DNA of 64,000 bases, from positions 2,790,001 to 2,854,000 of the forward strand of contig NZ_CP098325.1 in assembly GCF_023639785.1 (NCBI RefSeq). Reading direction: 5' to 3'. Shown in pieces: positions 11,767 to 21,305 of this stretch. Origin of the DNA: Leclercia adecarboxylata. GTDB taxonomy: Bacteria > Pseudomonadota > Gammaproteobacteria > Enterobacterales > Enterobacteriaceae. The position numbers and the translations under genes were made by a program. How positions within the stretch are numbered: position 1 is the stretch's first letter; each line of letters starts with the position of its first letter. Under the pieces are notes generated by a model. That model searched no databases and was not told where the DNA came from. It was given only the letters and a program-made list of their open reading frames with translations.

Positions 11767-13299
11767 ATGGCTACTATTGATTCCATGAATAAGGACACCA
11801 CACGTCTGAGCGATGGACCCGACTGGACATTCGAGCTGCTGGATACCTATCTGGCTGAAATTGATCGGGTGGCGAAACTCTACCGTCTGGACGCCTACCC
11901 CCATCAAATCGAAGTCATTACTTCCGAACAGATGATGGACGCCTACTCCAGCGTCGGGATGCCCATCAACTATACCCACTGGTCGTTTGGTAAAAAATTC
12001 ATTGAGACCGAACGCCTCTACAAACACGGCCAGCAGGGGCTGGCGTATGAGATCGTCATCAACTCCAACCCCTGTATTGCCTACCTGATGGAAGAGAACA
12101 CCATCACCATGCAGGCGCTGGTAATGGCGCACGCCTGCTACGGGCACAACTCGTTTTTCAAAAACAACTACCTGTTCCGCAGCTGGACCGACGCCAGTTC
12201 GATTGTCGATTACCTGATTTTCGCCCGGAATTACATCACCGAGTGTGAAGAGCGCTACGGGGTGGAAGAGGTTGAGAAGCTGCTGGACTCGTGCCACGCG
12301 CTGATGAACTACGGCGTGGATCGCTACAAACGTCCGCAGAAGATCTCCCTGCAGGAGGAGAAAGCCCGGCAGAAAAGCCGCGAGGAGTATCTGCAAAGCC
12401 AGGTGAATACGCTCTGGCGTACCCTGCCGAAACGGGAAGAGGAGAAAGCGGTGCCTGAAGCGCGCCGTTACCCTTCCGAGCCGCAGGAGAACCTGCTCTA
12501 CTTTATGGAGAAGAACGCTCCGCTGCTGGAATCCTGGCAGCGTGAGATCCTGCGCATTGTGCGCAAGGTGAGCCAGTACTTCTACCCGCAAAAACAGACC
12601 CAGGTGATGAACGAAGGCTGGGCGACCTTCTGGCACTACACCATCCTTAATCATCTGTACGACGAAGGCAAAGTGACCGAGCGCTTTATGCTGGAGTTCC
12701 TGCACAGCCATACTAACGTGGTGTTCCAGCCGCCTTACAACAGCCCGTGGTACAGCGGCATTAACCCCTACGCACTGGGCTTTGCGATGTTCCAGGACAT
12801 CAAACGTATCTGCCAGAACCCGACGGAAGAGGATGAATACTGGTTCCCGGATATCGCCGGGTCCGACTGGCTGGAGACGCTGCATTTCGCGATGCGCGAC
12901 TTTAAAGACGAGAGTTTTATCAGCCAGTTCCTGTCCCCGAAGGTAATGCGTGACTTCCGCCTGTTTACGGTGCTGGATGACGACCACAATAACTACCTGG
13001 AGATTTCGGCTATCCACAACGAAGAGGGGTATCGCGAGATCCGCTCCCGCCTCTCGGCTCAGTACAACCTGAGCAATCTGGAGCCCAATATTCAGGTCTG
13101 GAACGTGGATCTGCGCGGGGATCGCTCCCTGACGCTGCGCTACATCCCGCACAACCGCGCGCCGCTGGACAAGGGGCGCAAGGAAGTGCTGAAGCACGTG
13201 CATCGTCTGTGGGGCTTTGACATTCTGCTGGAGCAGCAGAACGAGGACGGCAGCGTGGAGTTGCTGGAGCGTTGCCCGGCCAAGGGTAATATGTTGTAG
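11767..13299 (+). CDS. ycgB: SpoVR-family protein YcgB
   Basis: This is a 510-residue soluble protein of the SpoVR family, which was named for a Bacillus spore-cortex gene; its biochemical role in enterobacteria is not established. In many genomes it travels with yeaG and yeaH (kinase operon), but here, as in E. coli, it stands alone between dadA and fadR. Conserved stretches include HACYGHNSFFKNNYLF, MNEGWATFWHYTILN, and SGINPYALGFAMFQDIKR. The histidines and glutamates there could bind a metal, which is my inference. A sigma-S-like -10 lies upstream and a strong bidirectional terminator follows. Confidence 0.93.
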   Translation: MATIDSMNKDTTRLSDGPDWTFELLDTYLAEIDRVAKLYRLDAYPHQIEVITSEQMMDAYSSVGMPINYTHWSFGKKFIETERLYKHGQQGLAYEIVINSNPCIAYLMEENTITMQALVMAHACYGHNSFFKNNYLFRSWTDASSIVDYLIFARNYITECEERYGVEEVEKLLDSCHALMNYGVDRYKRPQKISLQEEKARQKSREEYLQSQVNTLWRTLPKREEEKAVPEARRYPSEPQENLLYFMEKNAPLLESWQREILRIVRKVSQYFYPQKQTQVMNEGWATFWHYTILNHLYDEGKVTERFMLEFLHSHTNVVFQPPYNSPWYSGINPYALGFAMFQDIKRICQNPTEEDEYWFPDIAGSDWLETLHFAMRDFKDESFISQFLSPKVMRDFRLFTVLDDDHNNYLEISAIHNEEGYREIRSRLSAQYNLSNLEPNIQVWNVDLRGDRSLTLRYIPHNRAPLDKGRKEVLKHVHRLWGFDILLEQQNEDGSVELLERCPAKGNML

Positions 13300-13305
13300 T
13301 TCGCT

Positions 13306-13349
13306 GCGGCCTGTTTGCCGGGTGGCGCTTCGCTTATCCGGCCTGCGCA
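13306..13349. repeat. REP-like palindrome between ycgB and fadR
   Basis: GCGGCCTGTTTGCCGGGTGG followed by CGCTTCGCTTATCCGGCCTG has the REP core. It lies between two convergent genes, upstream of their shared terminator. Confidence 0.7.
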
Positions 13350-13350
13350 T

Positions 13351-13380
13351 AAAAAAACCTCTCAAACGAGAGGTTTTTTA
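13351..13380. terminator. Bidirectional terminator, ycgB/fadR
   Basis: AAAAAACCTCTC-AAAC-GAGAGGTTTTTT is a near-perfect dyad with A and T runs, serving both convergent genes. Confidence 0.9.
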
Positions 13381-13382
13381 TT

Positions 13383-14102
13383 TTAGCGTCCGTGGATGGC
13401 CAGATCCCCCGGAAGGGTTTTCTGCATCCGGTGCCAGATCTCGCCGCTTTCGCGGCCGTAGCGACGTACGGTTTCATACACCTGGTCGTGCTGGCCTTCG
13501 GCGCAAAGTTCGCTCAGCTTGTGGTAGAAACCCAGCGCCAGGCTGCGGGCTTCCGGGTTGGCGAAGTAGTGACGACCGATGCGGGTATAGAGCCCTTTCA
13601 TGCCGTTGAGGATCAGCCCGTAGATGGGGTTGCCGGAGGCAAACGCCAGTCCGCGGAAGACGTTGTAATCCAGCAGGGCAAAGGCATCGGCGTGATCTTC
13701 TACCGCCGTGGCGCGGGCCAGGACCTCCTGCGCCTTATCCGGGTGCTGGCGAAACGCCGTGCGGATAAAGATGGTGGCGATGTTGGTGCGCACGGAGAGC
13801 AGGTTGTCGATCAGCTGGGGCACGCTTTCGTGATCGAGGCGCGCCAGCGTCTCAAGAATATTCAGACCCGACGTTTCCCAGAAGTTATTCACTTTGGTCG
13901 GTTTGCCGTGTTGGATCGTCAGCCAGCCGTCGCGTGCCAGTCGCTGCAACACTTCACGTAAGGTAGTACGTGTGACGCCAATCAGTTCAGAGAGTTCGCG
14001 TTCTGCGGGAAGGATCGAGCCTGGGGGAAAACGGTTATTCCAGATGCTCTCAATAATGTACTCTTCCGCGAAACCCGCCGGGCTTTGCGCCTTTATGACC
14101 AT
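13383..14102 (-). CDS. fadR: Fatty-acid-responsive transcription factor
   Basis: FadR is a GntR-family dimer that represses fad (degradation) genes and activates fabA/fabB; long-chain acyl-CoA releases it from DNA. The winged helix-turn-helix is at the N-terminus ([29 protein letters not shown]) and the helical acyl-CoA-binding domain covers about residues 75-230. I chose the ATG at 14102 ([16 protein letters not shown], 239 residues, E. coli length) over an in-frame ATG at 14147. A likely FadR target, the fadD promoter, is also in the window at 23113-23129. It is divergent from nhaB. Confidence 0.97.
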   Translation of the reverse strand: MVIKAQSPAGFAEEYIIESIWNNRFPPGSILPAERELSELIGVTRTTLREVLQRLARDGWLTIQHGKPTKVNNFWETSGLNILETLARLDHESVPQLIDNLLSVRTNIATIFIRTAFRQHPDKAQEVLARATAVEDHADAFALLDYNVFRGLAFASGNPIYGLILNGMKGLYTRIGRHYFANPEARSLALGFYHKLSELCAEGQHDQVYETVRRYGRESGEIWHRMQKTLPGDLAIHGR

Positions 14103-14301
14103 AGTGAGTTTTCCATTCCACTGCTTTTTACAAAATTCACTCATCATACCAGAGGCAGACAGAGGCAGATAGCGCAGCGAGGCGAGAAAAAAGGGATCGC
14201 CGTTTTATTTTTATCATTTAAAAAACGCGACATGCGCCCCTCCCCACGCCTCATTTGCGTATACTTAAGGCGTAATTATGTGACGGGCAAGGAAATCTGT
14301 T

Positions 14302-15840
14302 GTGGAAATGTCGTATCGTCGCGCCCTGTGGCGCAATTTTTTAGGCCAGTCCCCTGACTGGTACAAACTGACCCTGGTTGTCTTCCTGGTTGTTAACCCG
14401 CTTATCTTTATCGTCAGCCCCTTCGCCGCAGGCTGGCTGCTGGTGGGCGAGTTTATCTTTACCCTGGCGATGGCGCTGAAGTGTTATCCCCTGCTGCCGG
14501 GCGGCCTGCTGGCCTTCGAGGCGGTCGCAATCGGCATGACCAGCGCGGAACATGTGAGAGAGGAGCTGGCGGCGAACCTGGAAGTGCTCCTGCTGTTGAT
14601 GTTTATGGTGGCCGGGATCTACTTTATGAAGCAGCTGCTGCTGTTCATCTTTACCCGCCTGCTGCTGAGCATCCCCTCGAAAACCATGCTGTCGCTGGCA
14701 TTCTGTCTTGCCGCCGCCTTCCTGTCGGCCTTCCTCGATGCCCTGACCGTGGTCGCGGTGGTGATAAGCGTAGCCGTCGGCTTTTACGGCATTTATCACC
14801 GGGTGGCCTCTTCCCAGCCGGAATCCGGCATGCAGGATGACAGCCACGTCGACACCCATCAGCGCGACGTGCTGGAGCATTTTCGCGCGTTTCTGCGCAG
14901 CCTGATGATGCACGCTGGCGTAGGTACGGCGCTCGGAGGCGTGATGACCATGGTTGGCGAGCCGCAGAACCTGATTATCGCCAAAGCCGCGGACTGGAAT
15001 TTTGTGGAATTCTTCCTGCGCGTGGCACCCGTCAGCGTGCCGGTGCTGGTGTGCGGCCTGCTCACCTGCTGGCTGGTGGAGAAGGGCAAATGGTTTGGCT
15101 ATGGCACCCAGTTGCCCACCCAGGTGCGTGACGTCCTGCGCCGTTACGACGACGAGAGCCGCAGCCAGCGTACCCGCCAGCAGAAGCTGGCGCTGATTTC
15201 CCAGGGCATCATTGGCGTCTGGCTGATTATTGCCCTGGCGTTTCATCTGGCGGAGGTGGGGCTGATTGGCCTGTCGGTGATTATCCTGGCGACCACCTTT
15301 AGCGGCGTGACGGACGAACACGCTATCGGCAAAGCCTTTACCGAAGCCTTACCTTTTACCTGTCTGCTGACGGTCTTTTTCGCGGTGGTCGCGGTAATCG
15401 TCGACCAGCATCTTTTTGCGCCGATCATTCACTTCGTGCTGCAGGCCAAGCCCGACGCCCAGCTGTCGCTGTTTTATCTGTTTAACGGCCTCCTGTCGGC
15501 AATCTCTGACAACGTGTTTGTCGGCTCGGTCTATATCAACGAGGCGAAAGCGGCGATGGAGAGCGGTGTGATTGACCGGCAGCAGTTTGAGCTGTTGGCG
15601 GTGGCGATCAACACCGGCACCAACCTGCCTTCGGTGGCGACGCCAAACGGTCAGGCGGCTTTCCTGTTCTTACTCACCTCTACCCTCGCCCCGCTGATCC
15701 GCCTCTCCTATGGCCGGATGGTGTGGATGGCACTGCCTTATACCGTTGTGCTAACCGCGGTAGGTTTGCTGTGCGTCAAAATTACCCTCATTCCTTTTAC
15801 CCAATGGATGCTGCAGGCGGGTATACTGGCGACGCATTAA
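14302..15840 (+). CDS. nhaB: Na+/H+ antiporter NhaB
   Basis: NhaB expels sodium in exchange for protons across the inner membrane. The 512-residue protein has about twelve helices and begins [20 protein letters not shown]. Family-conserved stretches include [34 protein letters not shown] and [20 protein letters not shown]. The start is GTG at 14302 with AAGGAA 7 bases upstream. A TATACT hexamer at 14260-14265 is a possible -10. It is divergent from fadR and followed on the same strand by dsbB. Confidence 0.95.
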   Translation: MEMSYRRALWRNFLGQSPDWYKLTLVVFLVVNPLIFIVSPFAAGWLLVGEFIFTLAMALKCYPLLPGGLLAFEAVAIGMTSAEHVREELAANLEVLLLLMFMVAGIYFMKQLLLFIFTRLLLSIPSKTMLSLAFCLAAAFLSAFLDALTVVAVVISVAVGFYGIYHRVASSQPESGMQDDSHVDTHQRDVLEHFRAFLRSLMMHAGVGTALGGVMTMVGEPQNLIIAKAADWNFVEFFLRVAPVSVPVLVCGLLTCWLVEKGKWFGYGTQLPTQVRDVLRRYDDESRSQRTRQQKLALISQGIIGVWLIIALAFHLAEVGLIGLSVIILATTFSGVTDEHAIGKAFTEALPFTCLLTVFFAVVAVIVDQHLFAPIIHFVLQAKPDAQLSLFYLFNGLLSAISDNVFVGSVYINEAKAAMESGVIDRQQFELLAVAINTGTNLPSVATPNGQAAFLFLLTSTLAPLIRLSYGRMVWMALPYTVVLTAVGLLCVKITLIPFTQWMLQAGILATH

Positions 15841-15846
15841 GTGAGT

Positions 15847-15872
15847 CAGCCGGGCGGTCACGCGCCCGGCTG
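15847..15872 (+). terminator. Hairpin after nhaB
   Basis: CAGCCGGGCG-N6-CGCCCGGCTG is followed by TTCTCGT, which is only weakly T-rich. It is probably a terminator or processing hairpin between nhaB and dsbB. Confidence 0.55.
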
Positions 15873-15982
15873 TTCTCGTGCATGATAAATATCCGATTAC
15901 GTTATATTTTGCGCGCCGAGGCTGGCGCGCAAATTGATTTCGTTTACACTGCGCTTTCTATACCTGCTCCAGGGAAATGATT

Positions 15983-16513
15983 ATGTTGAAATTTTTGAAC
16001 CAGTGCTCGCGTGGACGCGGGGCGTGGTTGTTGTTGGCCCTGACCGCCTTCGCTTTAGAAATGGTGGCATTGTGGTTCCAGCACGTGATGATGCTGAAGC
16101 CATGCGTGCTGTGTATCTATGAACGCTGCGCGCTGTTTGGCGTGATGGGCGCAGGTCTGGTGGGTGCCATCGCCCCGAAAAGCCCGCTGCGCTATGGCGC
16201 TATCGCTATCTGGCTCTACAGCGCCGGTAAAGGCCTGCAGCTGGCCTGGGAGCACACCATGATCCAGCTGCACCCGTCCCCGTTCCAGACCTGTGATTTT
16301 GCCGCCAGCTTCCCGAGCTGGCTGCCGCTGGACAAGTGGCTTCCGCAGGTATTCGTGGCCAGCGGTGACTGCGCTGTCCGTCAGTGGGAATTCCTGACCC
16401 TCGAGATGCCGCAGTGGCTGGTGGGTATTTTTGCCGCTTACCTGGTCGTGGCGCTGCTGGTGCTGATCGCCCAGCCGTTTAAACCGAAAAAACGCGATTT
16501 GTTTGGAAGGTAA
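15983..16513 (+). CDS. dsbB: Disulfide bond formation protein B
   Basis: DsbB re-oxidises periplasmic DsbA and passes electrons to quinones. The 176-residue inner-membrane protein has four helices and both periplasmic cysteine pairs: Cys41-Cys44 in [11 protein letters not shown], and the second pair in QTCDF (about 104) and GDCAV (about 130). I chose the ATG at 15983 ([15 protein letters not shown]), matching the family start; AGGGAAATG lies upstream and an ATG two codons earlier is less likely. In E. coli umuDC and hlyE follow; here they are absent and ycgN is the next gene. Confidence 0.97.
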   Translation: MLKFLNQCSRGRGAWLLLALTAFALEMVALWFQHVMMLKPCVLCIYERCALFGVMGAGLVGAIAPKSPLRYGAIAIWLYSAGKGLQLAWEHTMIQLHPSPFQTCDFAASFPSWLPLDKWLPQVFVASGDCAVRQWEFLTLEMPQWLVGIFAAYLVVALLVLIAQPFKPKKRDLFGR

Positions 16514-16516
16514 AGC

Positions 16517-16542
16517 AAAACGGCAACGCTGTTGCCGTTTTT
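16517..16542 (+). terminator. Rho-independent terminator of dsbB
   Basis: AAAACGGCAAC-GCT-GTTGCCGTTTTT directly follows the dsbB stop. Confidence 0.88.
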
Positions 16543-16551
16543 AGTGTTTGC

Positions 16552-16598
16552 GCCCTCTCCCTGTGGGAGAGGGGCGGGGTGAGGGCATCAGGCCGCAC
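16552..16598 (-). repeat. CCCTCACCC-type palindromic element, copy 3
   Basis: Read on the minus strand this is GTGCGGCCTGATGCCCTCAC, then CCCGCCCCTCTCCC-ACA-GGGAGAGGG. It has the same order as copies 1 and 2 but lies in the opposite orientation. It lies between the separate terminators of the convergent genes dsbB and ycgN. Confidence 0.82.
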
Positions 16599-16602
16599 TA
16601 AC

Positions 16603-16630
16603 AAAAAACCCGCCTCGGCGGGTTTTTTAT
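16603..16630 (-). terminator. Rho-independent terminator of ycgN
   Basis: AAAAAACCCGCC-TCG-GCGGGTTTTTT abuts the ycgN stop codon; the runs of A and T make it work on both strands. Confidence 0.88.
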
Positions 16631-17073
16631 TAGCTGCGGTTAGGGTGATTCAGGATATGGTCTTCCCAGTCCCGCACCTCAGACTCTCGCACCGCAATGT
16701 GGCGCACGGAGATCCGCTCGCCGTGCATCGCAGCTTTCGAGCCAGCCAGCAGCGGATGCCACTTCGGCAGATCTTTCCCTTCCGCCAGCAGGCGGTAGGC
16801 GCAGGTGGGCGGCAGCCATTCGAAGGTGGGCAGGTTGTCGCGGGTCAGCTTGATGCAGTCTGGCTCCAGTTCGAAGCGACGCTCGTAGTTGCGGCACTGG
16901 CAGGTTTTGATGTTCAGCTGATTACAGGCGACGTTGGTGAAATAGATCTCGTCCGAGTCTTCATCCATCAGCTTATGCAGGCAGCACTGCCCGCAGCCGT
17001 CGCACAGCGATTCCCACTCGGCGTCGGTCATGTTGTCGAGAGTTTTGCTTTGCCAGAAAGGGATTTCGCTCAT
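16630..17073 (-). CDS. ycgN: YkgJ/UPF0260-family cysteine-rich protein YcgN
   Basis: This protein of unknown role has a cysteine pattern suited to binding a metal or iron-sulfur cluster: [14 protein letters not shown] near residue 30, then [21 protein letters not shown]. The first eight cysteines are all intact. I start it at the ATG 17073 ([20 protein letters not shown], 147 residues), which has a weak GGA 7 bases upstream. The GTG at 17085 would add four residues, closer to the E. coli length, and remains possible. The neighbours ycgM and ycgL lie upstream on the same strand, as in E. coli. Confidence 0.92.
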   Translation of the reverse strand: MSEIPFWQSKTLDNMTDAEWESLCDGCGQCCLHKLMDEDSDEIYFTNVACNQLNIKTCQCRNYERRFELEPDCIKLTRDNLPTFEWLPPTCAYRLLAEGKDLPKWHPLLAGSKAAMHGERISVRHIAVRESEVRDWEDHILNHPNRS

Positions 17074-17166
17074 AAGGATGTCCACACGTCAAAATAAAGC
17101 GCACCTTATAACCAGTCTGGCACCTCGATGCAAGTTTTGCCGCCCTTTTAAGGCGGCAAGCAGGGA

Positions 17167-17826
17167 TTACAGCACGCGGGTTTTCAGTGACAGGCCGTTG
17201 ACGGCGATCTCCAGCTCATCGCCGCCGTTCAGCGGGCCGACCCCTTCCGGAGTGCCGGTGAGGATCACATCGCCCGGTTTCAGGGTGAAATAACGGCTCA
17301 TATAGGCAATCAGCGGCACAATTTTGTGGATCATATCGGACGTGGAACCCTGCTGACGCACTTCGCCGTTAATTTTCAGGCTCAGGGTGGTGTTCTGCGG
17401 GTCATCCTGAAATTCCGAGGCCGGTACGAAGCCGGAGATCGGACAGGAATTATCGAAACCTTTGGCTTTTTCCCACGGCTGACCCGCTTTTTTCATTTTG
17501 CCCTGCACCTCGCGCAGGGTCAGATCCAGCGCCACACCATACCCGGCAATCGCTTTCTGCACATGATCTTCAGAAGCCTGACGCAGCGTGGCGCCAATCA
17601 GCACCGCCAGTTCCACTTCGTGATGAACCGAACCCAGCCCCTGCGGGATCGCCAGCGGCTGGCGGATATCGCAGAGTGCGGTTTCCGGTTTAATGAACAG
17701 CACCGGCTCGTCCGGAACCGCGCTGCCCATTTCCTGAATATGCTTTGCGTAATTACTGCCTACACAGACGACTTTACTGACCGGATAATCCAGCAATGCG
17801 CCTTGCCAGTTATGATGCTGATACAT
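17167..17826 (-). CDS. ycgM: Fumarylacetoacetate hydrolase-family protein YcgM
   Basis: This 219-residue enzyme belongs to the FAH superfamily; relatives hydrolyse or decarboxylate acylpyruvates. The metal-ligand segments are present: VHHEVELAVLIG (Glu-x-Glu), and the downstream Asp in GYGVALDLTLREVQ. The C-terminal LKPGDVILTGTPEGVGPL is the family signature. The exact substrate in enterobacteria is not proven, though acylpyruvase or oxaloacetate decarboxylase activity is a reasonable family inference. It lies between ycgL and ycgN on the same strand. Confidence 0.93.
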   Translation of the reverse strand: MYQHHNWQGALLDYPVSKVVCVGSNYAKHIQEMGSAVPDEPVLFIKPETALCDIRQPLAIPQGLGSVHHEVELAVLIGATLRQASEDHVQKAIAGYGVALDLTLREVQGKMKKAGQPWEKAKGFDNSCPISGFVPASEFQDDPQNTTLSLKINGEVRQQGSTSDMIHKIVPLIAYMSRYFTLKPGDVILTGTPEGVGPLNGGDELEIAVNGLSLKTRVL

Positions 17827-17874
17827 AATGATCCTCTAAAAAGGTTAATGTAACGCTGACAGATAATTCTTAAA

Positions 17875-18150
17875 CTATTTTTTCCCCTGCGCCTCAAGGT
17901 GCTGTTTGAGTAAATTCTCTTGCGGTGGAGGAAGTTGTAAATAATAGCCCTGTTCGGCTAACGCGCTTTTCACTTTTTCCAGATCGGCGTTCTTCAGTTG
18001 CTTGCGCCCGTCAAGCGGCATCAGCATCACCATCTGCGGCTTCCCGAAGGTCTTCATCAGTGCCTCAGGCACGCGGGAGAAATCGTCCTTTTTTTCGACA
18101 TAGAGATAGGTCTGGTCGCGTTGGGTACTTCTGTAGATCACACAAAACAT
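17875..18150 (-). CDS. ycgL: YcgL-domain protein
   Basis: This is a small cytoplasmic protein (91 residues) of the YcgL family, with the conserved start [20 protein letters not shown] and the motif [10 protein letters not shown] near the C-terminus. The function is unknown. The E. coli protein is often annotated with extra N-terminal residues, but the ATG at 18150 corresponds to the conserved MFCVIYRS start. It is divergent from minC with a 126-base gap, matching the usual arrangement next to the min operon. Confidence 0.92.
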   Translation of the reverse strand: MFCVIYRSTQRDQTYLYVEKKDDFSRVPEALMKTFGKPQMVMLMPLDGRKQLKNADLEKVKSALAEQGYYLQLPPPQENLLKQHLEAQGKK

Positions 18151-18276
18151 ATATTTACTCAGAATTAACGGGGAGGGTGACTTGCCTCAATATAGTTGTG
18201 ACTATAACATGCCTGATACTCTTCGGAATATCACGACGCATACGCCGTGGTAAAAAGCAAATTGAGTAAGGCCAGG

Positions 18277-18969
18277 ATGTCAAACACGCCAATCGAGCTT
18301 AAAGGCAGTAGCTTCACCTTATCAGTGGTTCATTTGCATGAAGCAAAACCCGAGGTTATTCGTCAGGCGTTAGAAGACAAAATCGCGCAGGCGCCCGCAT
18401 TTCTTAAACATGCGCCCGTCGTCATTAACGTAAGCGACCTCGAAGCGCCGATTAACTGGCAGCAGTTGCAGCAGGCAGTCTTATCCACCGGCCTGCGGAT
18501 TGTTGGCATCAGCGGCTGCAAAGATGCCGAACTGAAAGCCGAAATCGATGAGGCGGGTCTTCCGCTGCTCAACGAAGGCAAAGATAAAGCCCCACGCGCC
18601 GAGTCCCCTGCCCCGCCTGAACTCCCTGTTACCCCCGTCACAAAAACGCGATTGATCGATCTGCCGGTGCGTTCCGGTCAGCGTATTTATGCGCCAAACT
18701 GTGACCTGATTGTAACTAACCACGTCAGCGCTGGCGCAGAGCTTATCGCCGATGGCAATATCCATATTTATGGCTCAATGCGGGGTCGTGCACTGGCAGG
18801 CGCCAGCGGCGATCGCGATGCGCAAATTTTTTGTACCCACCTGGAGGCGGAGCTGGTCTCCATCGCAGGTGTTTACTGGCTGAGCGATAACATCCCGGCC
18901 GAATTTTCTGGCAAAGCCGCTCGTCTGCGTCTGGCAGACAACGCTTTGACCGTTCAACCGTTGAATTGA
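18277..18969 (+). CDS. minC: Septum-site determining protein MinC
   Basis: MinC blocks FtsZ polymerisation away from mid-cell. The 230-residue protein has an N-terminal FtsZ-inhibiting domain (about 1-105), a Pro-rich linker ([14 protein letters not shown]) and a C-terminal beta-helix that dimerises and binds MinD ([13 protein letters not shown]...[14 protein letters not shown]). I chose the ATG at 18277 because CCAGG precedes it and [20 protein letters not shown] is the family start; an upstream in-frame GTG is not needed. It is the first gene of minCDE (gaps 23 and 3 bases). Confidence 0.97.
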   Translation: MSNTPIELKGSSFTLSVVHLHEAKPEVIRQALEDKIAQAPAFLKHAPVVINVSDLEAPINWQQLQQAVLSTGLRIVGISGCKDAELKAEIDEAGLPLLNEGKDKAPRAESPAPPELPVTPVTKTRLIDLPVRSGQRIYAPNCDLIVTNHVSAGAELIADGNIHIYGSMRGRALAGASGDRDAQIFCTHLEAELVSIAGVYWLSDNIPAEFSGKAARLRLADNALTVQPLN

Positions 18970-18992
18970 TCCCTTTTTAACAAGGAATTTCT

Positions 18993-19805
18993 ATGGCACG
19001 CATTATTGTTGTTACTTCGGGTAAAGGAGGCGTTGGCAAGACCACCTCCAGCGCGGCCATCGCTACTGGTTTGGCCCAGAAGGGAAAGAAAACCGTCGTT
19101 ATCGACTTCGATATCGGCCTGCGTAACCTCGACCTGATTATGGGTTGCGAGCGCCGCGTGGTTTACGATTTCGTGAACGTGATTCAGGGTGATGCCACGC
19201 TGAATCAGGCAATGATTAAAGATAAGCGTACCGACAACCTTTATATTCTGCCCGCCTCACAGACGCGCGACAAAGACGCGCTAACCCGTGAAGGCGTGGA
19301 AAAAGTGCTCGATGAGCTGAAAAAAATGGACTTCGATTTCGTGGTGTGTGATTCACCTGCGGGCATCGAAACCGGTGCGCTGATGGCGCTCTACTTCGCC
19401 GATGAAGCGATCATCACCACCAACCCGGAAGTGTCGTCCGTGCGCGACTCCGACCGTATTTTGGGTATCCTTGCCTCAAAATCCCGTCGCGCAGAGAATG
19501 GCGAAGAGCCGATTAAAGAGCACCTGCTGCTGACCCGCTATAACCCGGGTCGCGTGAATAAAGGTGATATGCTGAGTATGGAAGACGTGCTGGAGATCCT
19601 GCGCATCAAACTGGTTGGCGTTATCCCGGAAGATCAATCCGTGCTGCGCGCCTCTAACCAGGGTGAACCGGTTATCCTCGACGCTAACGCAGACGCCGGT
19701 AAAGCGTATGCGGACACAGTAGATCGTCTGCTCGGAGAAGAACGTCCTTTCCGCTTCATAGAAGAAGAGAAGAAAGGTTTCCTCAAACGCCTGTTCGGAG
19801 GATAA
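18993..19805 (+). CDS. minD: Septum-site determining ATPase MinD
   Basis: MinD is a membrane-cycling ATPase that recruits MinC to the membrane and oscillates from pole to pole under MinE. The 270-residue protein has the deviant Walker A motif GKGGVGKTT (residues 10-18), the switch VCDSPAGIE and the C-terminal amphipathic membrane-targeting helix EEEKKGFLKRLFGG. It is very strongly conserved. It is the second gene of minCDE, with AAGGAA before the ATG. Confidence 0.98.
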   Translation: MARIIVVTSGKGGVGKTTSSAAIATGLAQKGKKTVVIDFDIGLRNLDLIMGCERRVVYDFVNVIQGDATLNQAMIKDKRTDNLYILPASQTRDKDALTREGVEKVLDELKKMDFDFVVCDSPAGIETGALMALYFADEAIITTNPEVSSVRDSDRILGILASKSRRAENGEEPIKEHLLLTRYNPGRVNKGDMLSMEDVLEILRIKLVGVIPEDQSVLRASNQGEPVILDANADAGKAYADTVDRLLGEERPFRFIEEEKKGFLKRLFGG

Positions 19806-19808
19806 GTT

Positions 19809-20078
19809 ATGGCATTACTGGACTTTTTTCTCTCGCGGAAAAAAAGCACCGCCAACATCGCAAAAGAACGCCTGCAGATCATCGTCGCGGAACGCCGCCG
19901 CAGCGATGCGGAACCACACTATCTGCCGCAGCTGCGCAAAGACATCCTGGAAGTGATTTGTAAGTATGTGCAGATCGACCCGGAGATGGTCACCGTACAG
20001 CTGGAGCAAAAGGACGGGGATATCTCGATTCTGGAGCTCAACGTGACCCTGCCGGAAGCGGAAGAGTCGCGTTCATAA
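19809..20078 (+). CDS. minE: Cell-division topological factor MinE
   Basis: MinE stimulates MinD ATPase and drives its oscillation, restricting MinC-MinD to the poles. The N-terminal membrane-binding/anti-MinCD helix ([26 protein letters not shown]) and the topological-specificity domain ending in [12 protein letters not shown] are intact. The 89 residues are one longer than I recall for E. coli, ending EEESRS-like rather than EELK. It closes the operon; hairpins follow, then convergent rnd. Confidence 0.97.
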
Positions 20079-20080
20079 CG

Positions 20081-20141
20081 GCACAGCCGGGCGGCGCTGC
20101 GCGTGCCCGGCCTGTGCTCTTCTATCCCCGGCTGGCCGGGG
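20081..20141. repeat. Palindromes between minE and rnd
   Basis: Two GC-rich dyads sit side by side: GCACAGCCGGGC...GCCCGGCCTGTGC (20081-20117, REP-like) and CCCCGGCTGGCCGGGG (20126-20141). Neither has a clear T-run. They separate the convergent ends of the min operon and rnd, at the point where gene order changes relative to E. coli K-12. Confidence 0.6.
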
Positions 20142-20152
20142 ACAGGTTAATT

Positions 20153-21280
20153 TTACTGCGGATACTCTTCCAGCAGCGCATTCAGGCGTTCTGCCATTAA
20201 CTCCCCGCGCCATCCGGCAATCAGTTCCGGCGTCCCGTTTTGCGGTTTCAGCTTCCAGTGCGCGTTCAGCAGCTGGTTGATCTGACGGCGTGAAGCCAGC
20301 AGCTCGGCGCTGACTTTGCTCTCCGTTGCGACTTCCTGAACCAGGGCTTTGATTGCCTTGAAGGCTTTGCGATAGCCGGGCATATCCATCAGGTTCAGCA
20401 GCGGCTCCGGGAGCGCCTCTTCCGGCAGTTGCTGGGCTTTGGCTACCAGCGCCAGCAGCGTTTTACCGTGGAAACGGATCTCGGAACCCGAAAGGCCGAT
20501 GCTGTCCAGCTCGCCCAGACTGCCCGGCATGTAACGCGCAACGGCCCACAGATGCTCCTCACGCACCACAAAGTTTACCGCCAGATCGCGCTCGCGGGCC
20601 TTGCGCAGACGCCAGTCGGCCAGTAGTTGCAGGCAGGCCAGCTGGCGGGTGCGCAGCTGCCAGGCGTTGCTGATATCGCGCCAGGCCTCTTTCGGATCGG
20701 TCACTTCCTTACGGCGCTGCTGCGTCATGCGGCACTCGTTCAGGGCAGCAGGCAGCCAGCCGGAGGTTTCAGCCTCTTTCATCAACTGGCCGGCAATCGG
20801 CAGGAGATAGAACACGTCGGCCGCCGCGTAGTCGAGCTGACGCTCGGTCAGCGGGCGCGCCAGCCAGTCGGTACGGGATTCGCTCTTGTCGATAGCAAGG
20901 CCGGTGTACTCTTCCACCATGGCGGCAAAGCCCCATGACAGCGGACGCCCGGCAAAGGCGGCGAGGATCTGGGTATCGATCAGCGGCTCCGGCATGATGC
21001 CGAAGGTGTTGAGGAAAACTTCCAGATCTTCACTCCCGGCGTGCAGATATTTGGTGATGGCGGTGTCCAGCAGCAGCTCGCGCATTGGCGCCCAGTCGGT
21101 GATCCCCAGCGGGTCGATAAGCGATACCTTTTTGCCGTCATACAACTGGATCAGGCCCAGCTGCGGATAATAGGTGCGGGTACGAACAAACTCGGTATCC
21201 AGCGCGATGGCGGCTGCATCGCGGGTAACATCGCACAGCGAAGCCAGTTCGTCGTTGGTGGTGATCATCTGGTAGTTCAA
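20153..21280 (-). CDS. rnd: Ribonuclease D
   Basis: RNase D trims tRNA 3' ends with 3'-to-5' exonuclease activity. The DEDD catalytic domain opens with IALDTEFVRTRTYYPQLGL (first Asp and Glu), continues with LHAGSEDLEVF and ends with the ExoIII segment DYAAADVFYLLPI; two HRDC-like domains follow. I chose the unusual TTG at 21280 (MNYQMITTNDELASLC, 375 residues) because the E. coli gene also starts at UUG and all upstream in-frame starts lie in the structured leader. It is downstream of fadD on the same strand. Confidence 0.95.
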   Translation of the reverse strand: MNYQMITTNDELASLCDVTRDAAAIALDTEFVRTRTYYPQLGLIQLYDGKKVSLIDPLGITDWAPMRELLLDTAITKYLHAGSEDLEVFLNTFGIMPEPLIDTQILAAFAGRPLSWGFAAMVEEYTGLAIDKSESRTDWLARPLTERQLDYAAADVFYLLPIAGQLMKEAETSGWLPAALNECRMTQQRRKEVTDPKEAWRDISNAWQLRTRQLACLQLLADWRLRKARERDLAVNFVVREEHLWAVARYMPGSLGELDSIGLSGSEIRFHGKTLLALVAKAQQLPEEALPEPLLNLMDMPGYRKAFKAIKALVQEVATESKVSAELLASRRQINQLLNAHWKLKPQNGTPELIAGWRGELMAERLNALLEEYPQ

Positions 21281-21305
21281 ATCATATTCTCTTTGGTTTG
21301 CGCCC

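Noticed and set aside
11764..13365. 533-codon open frame on the minus strand opposite ycgB
   Set aside because: It is a GC-bias shadow: ycgB matches its family end to end, and the antisense protein has low-complexity, His/Gln/Leu-rich text with no recognisable domain or ribosome site.
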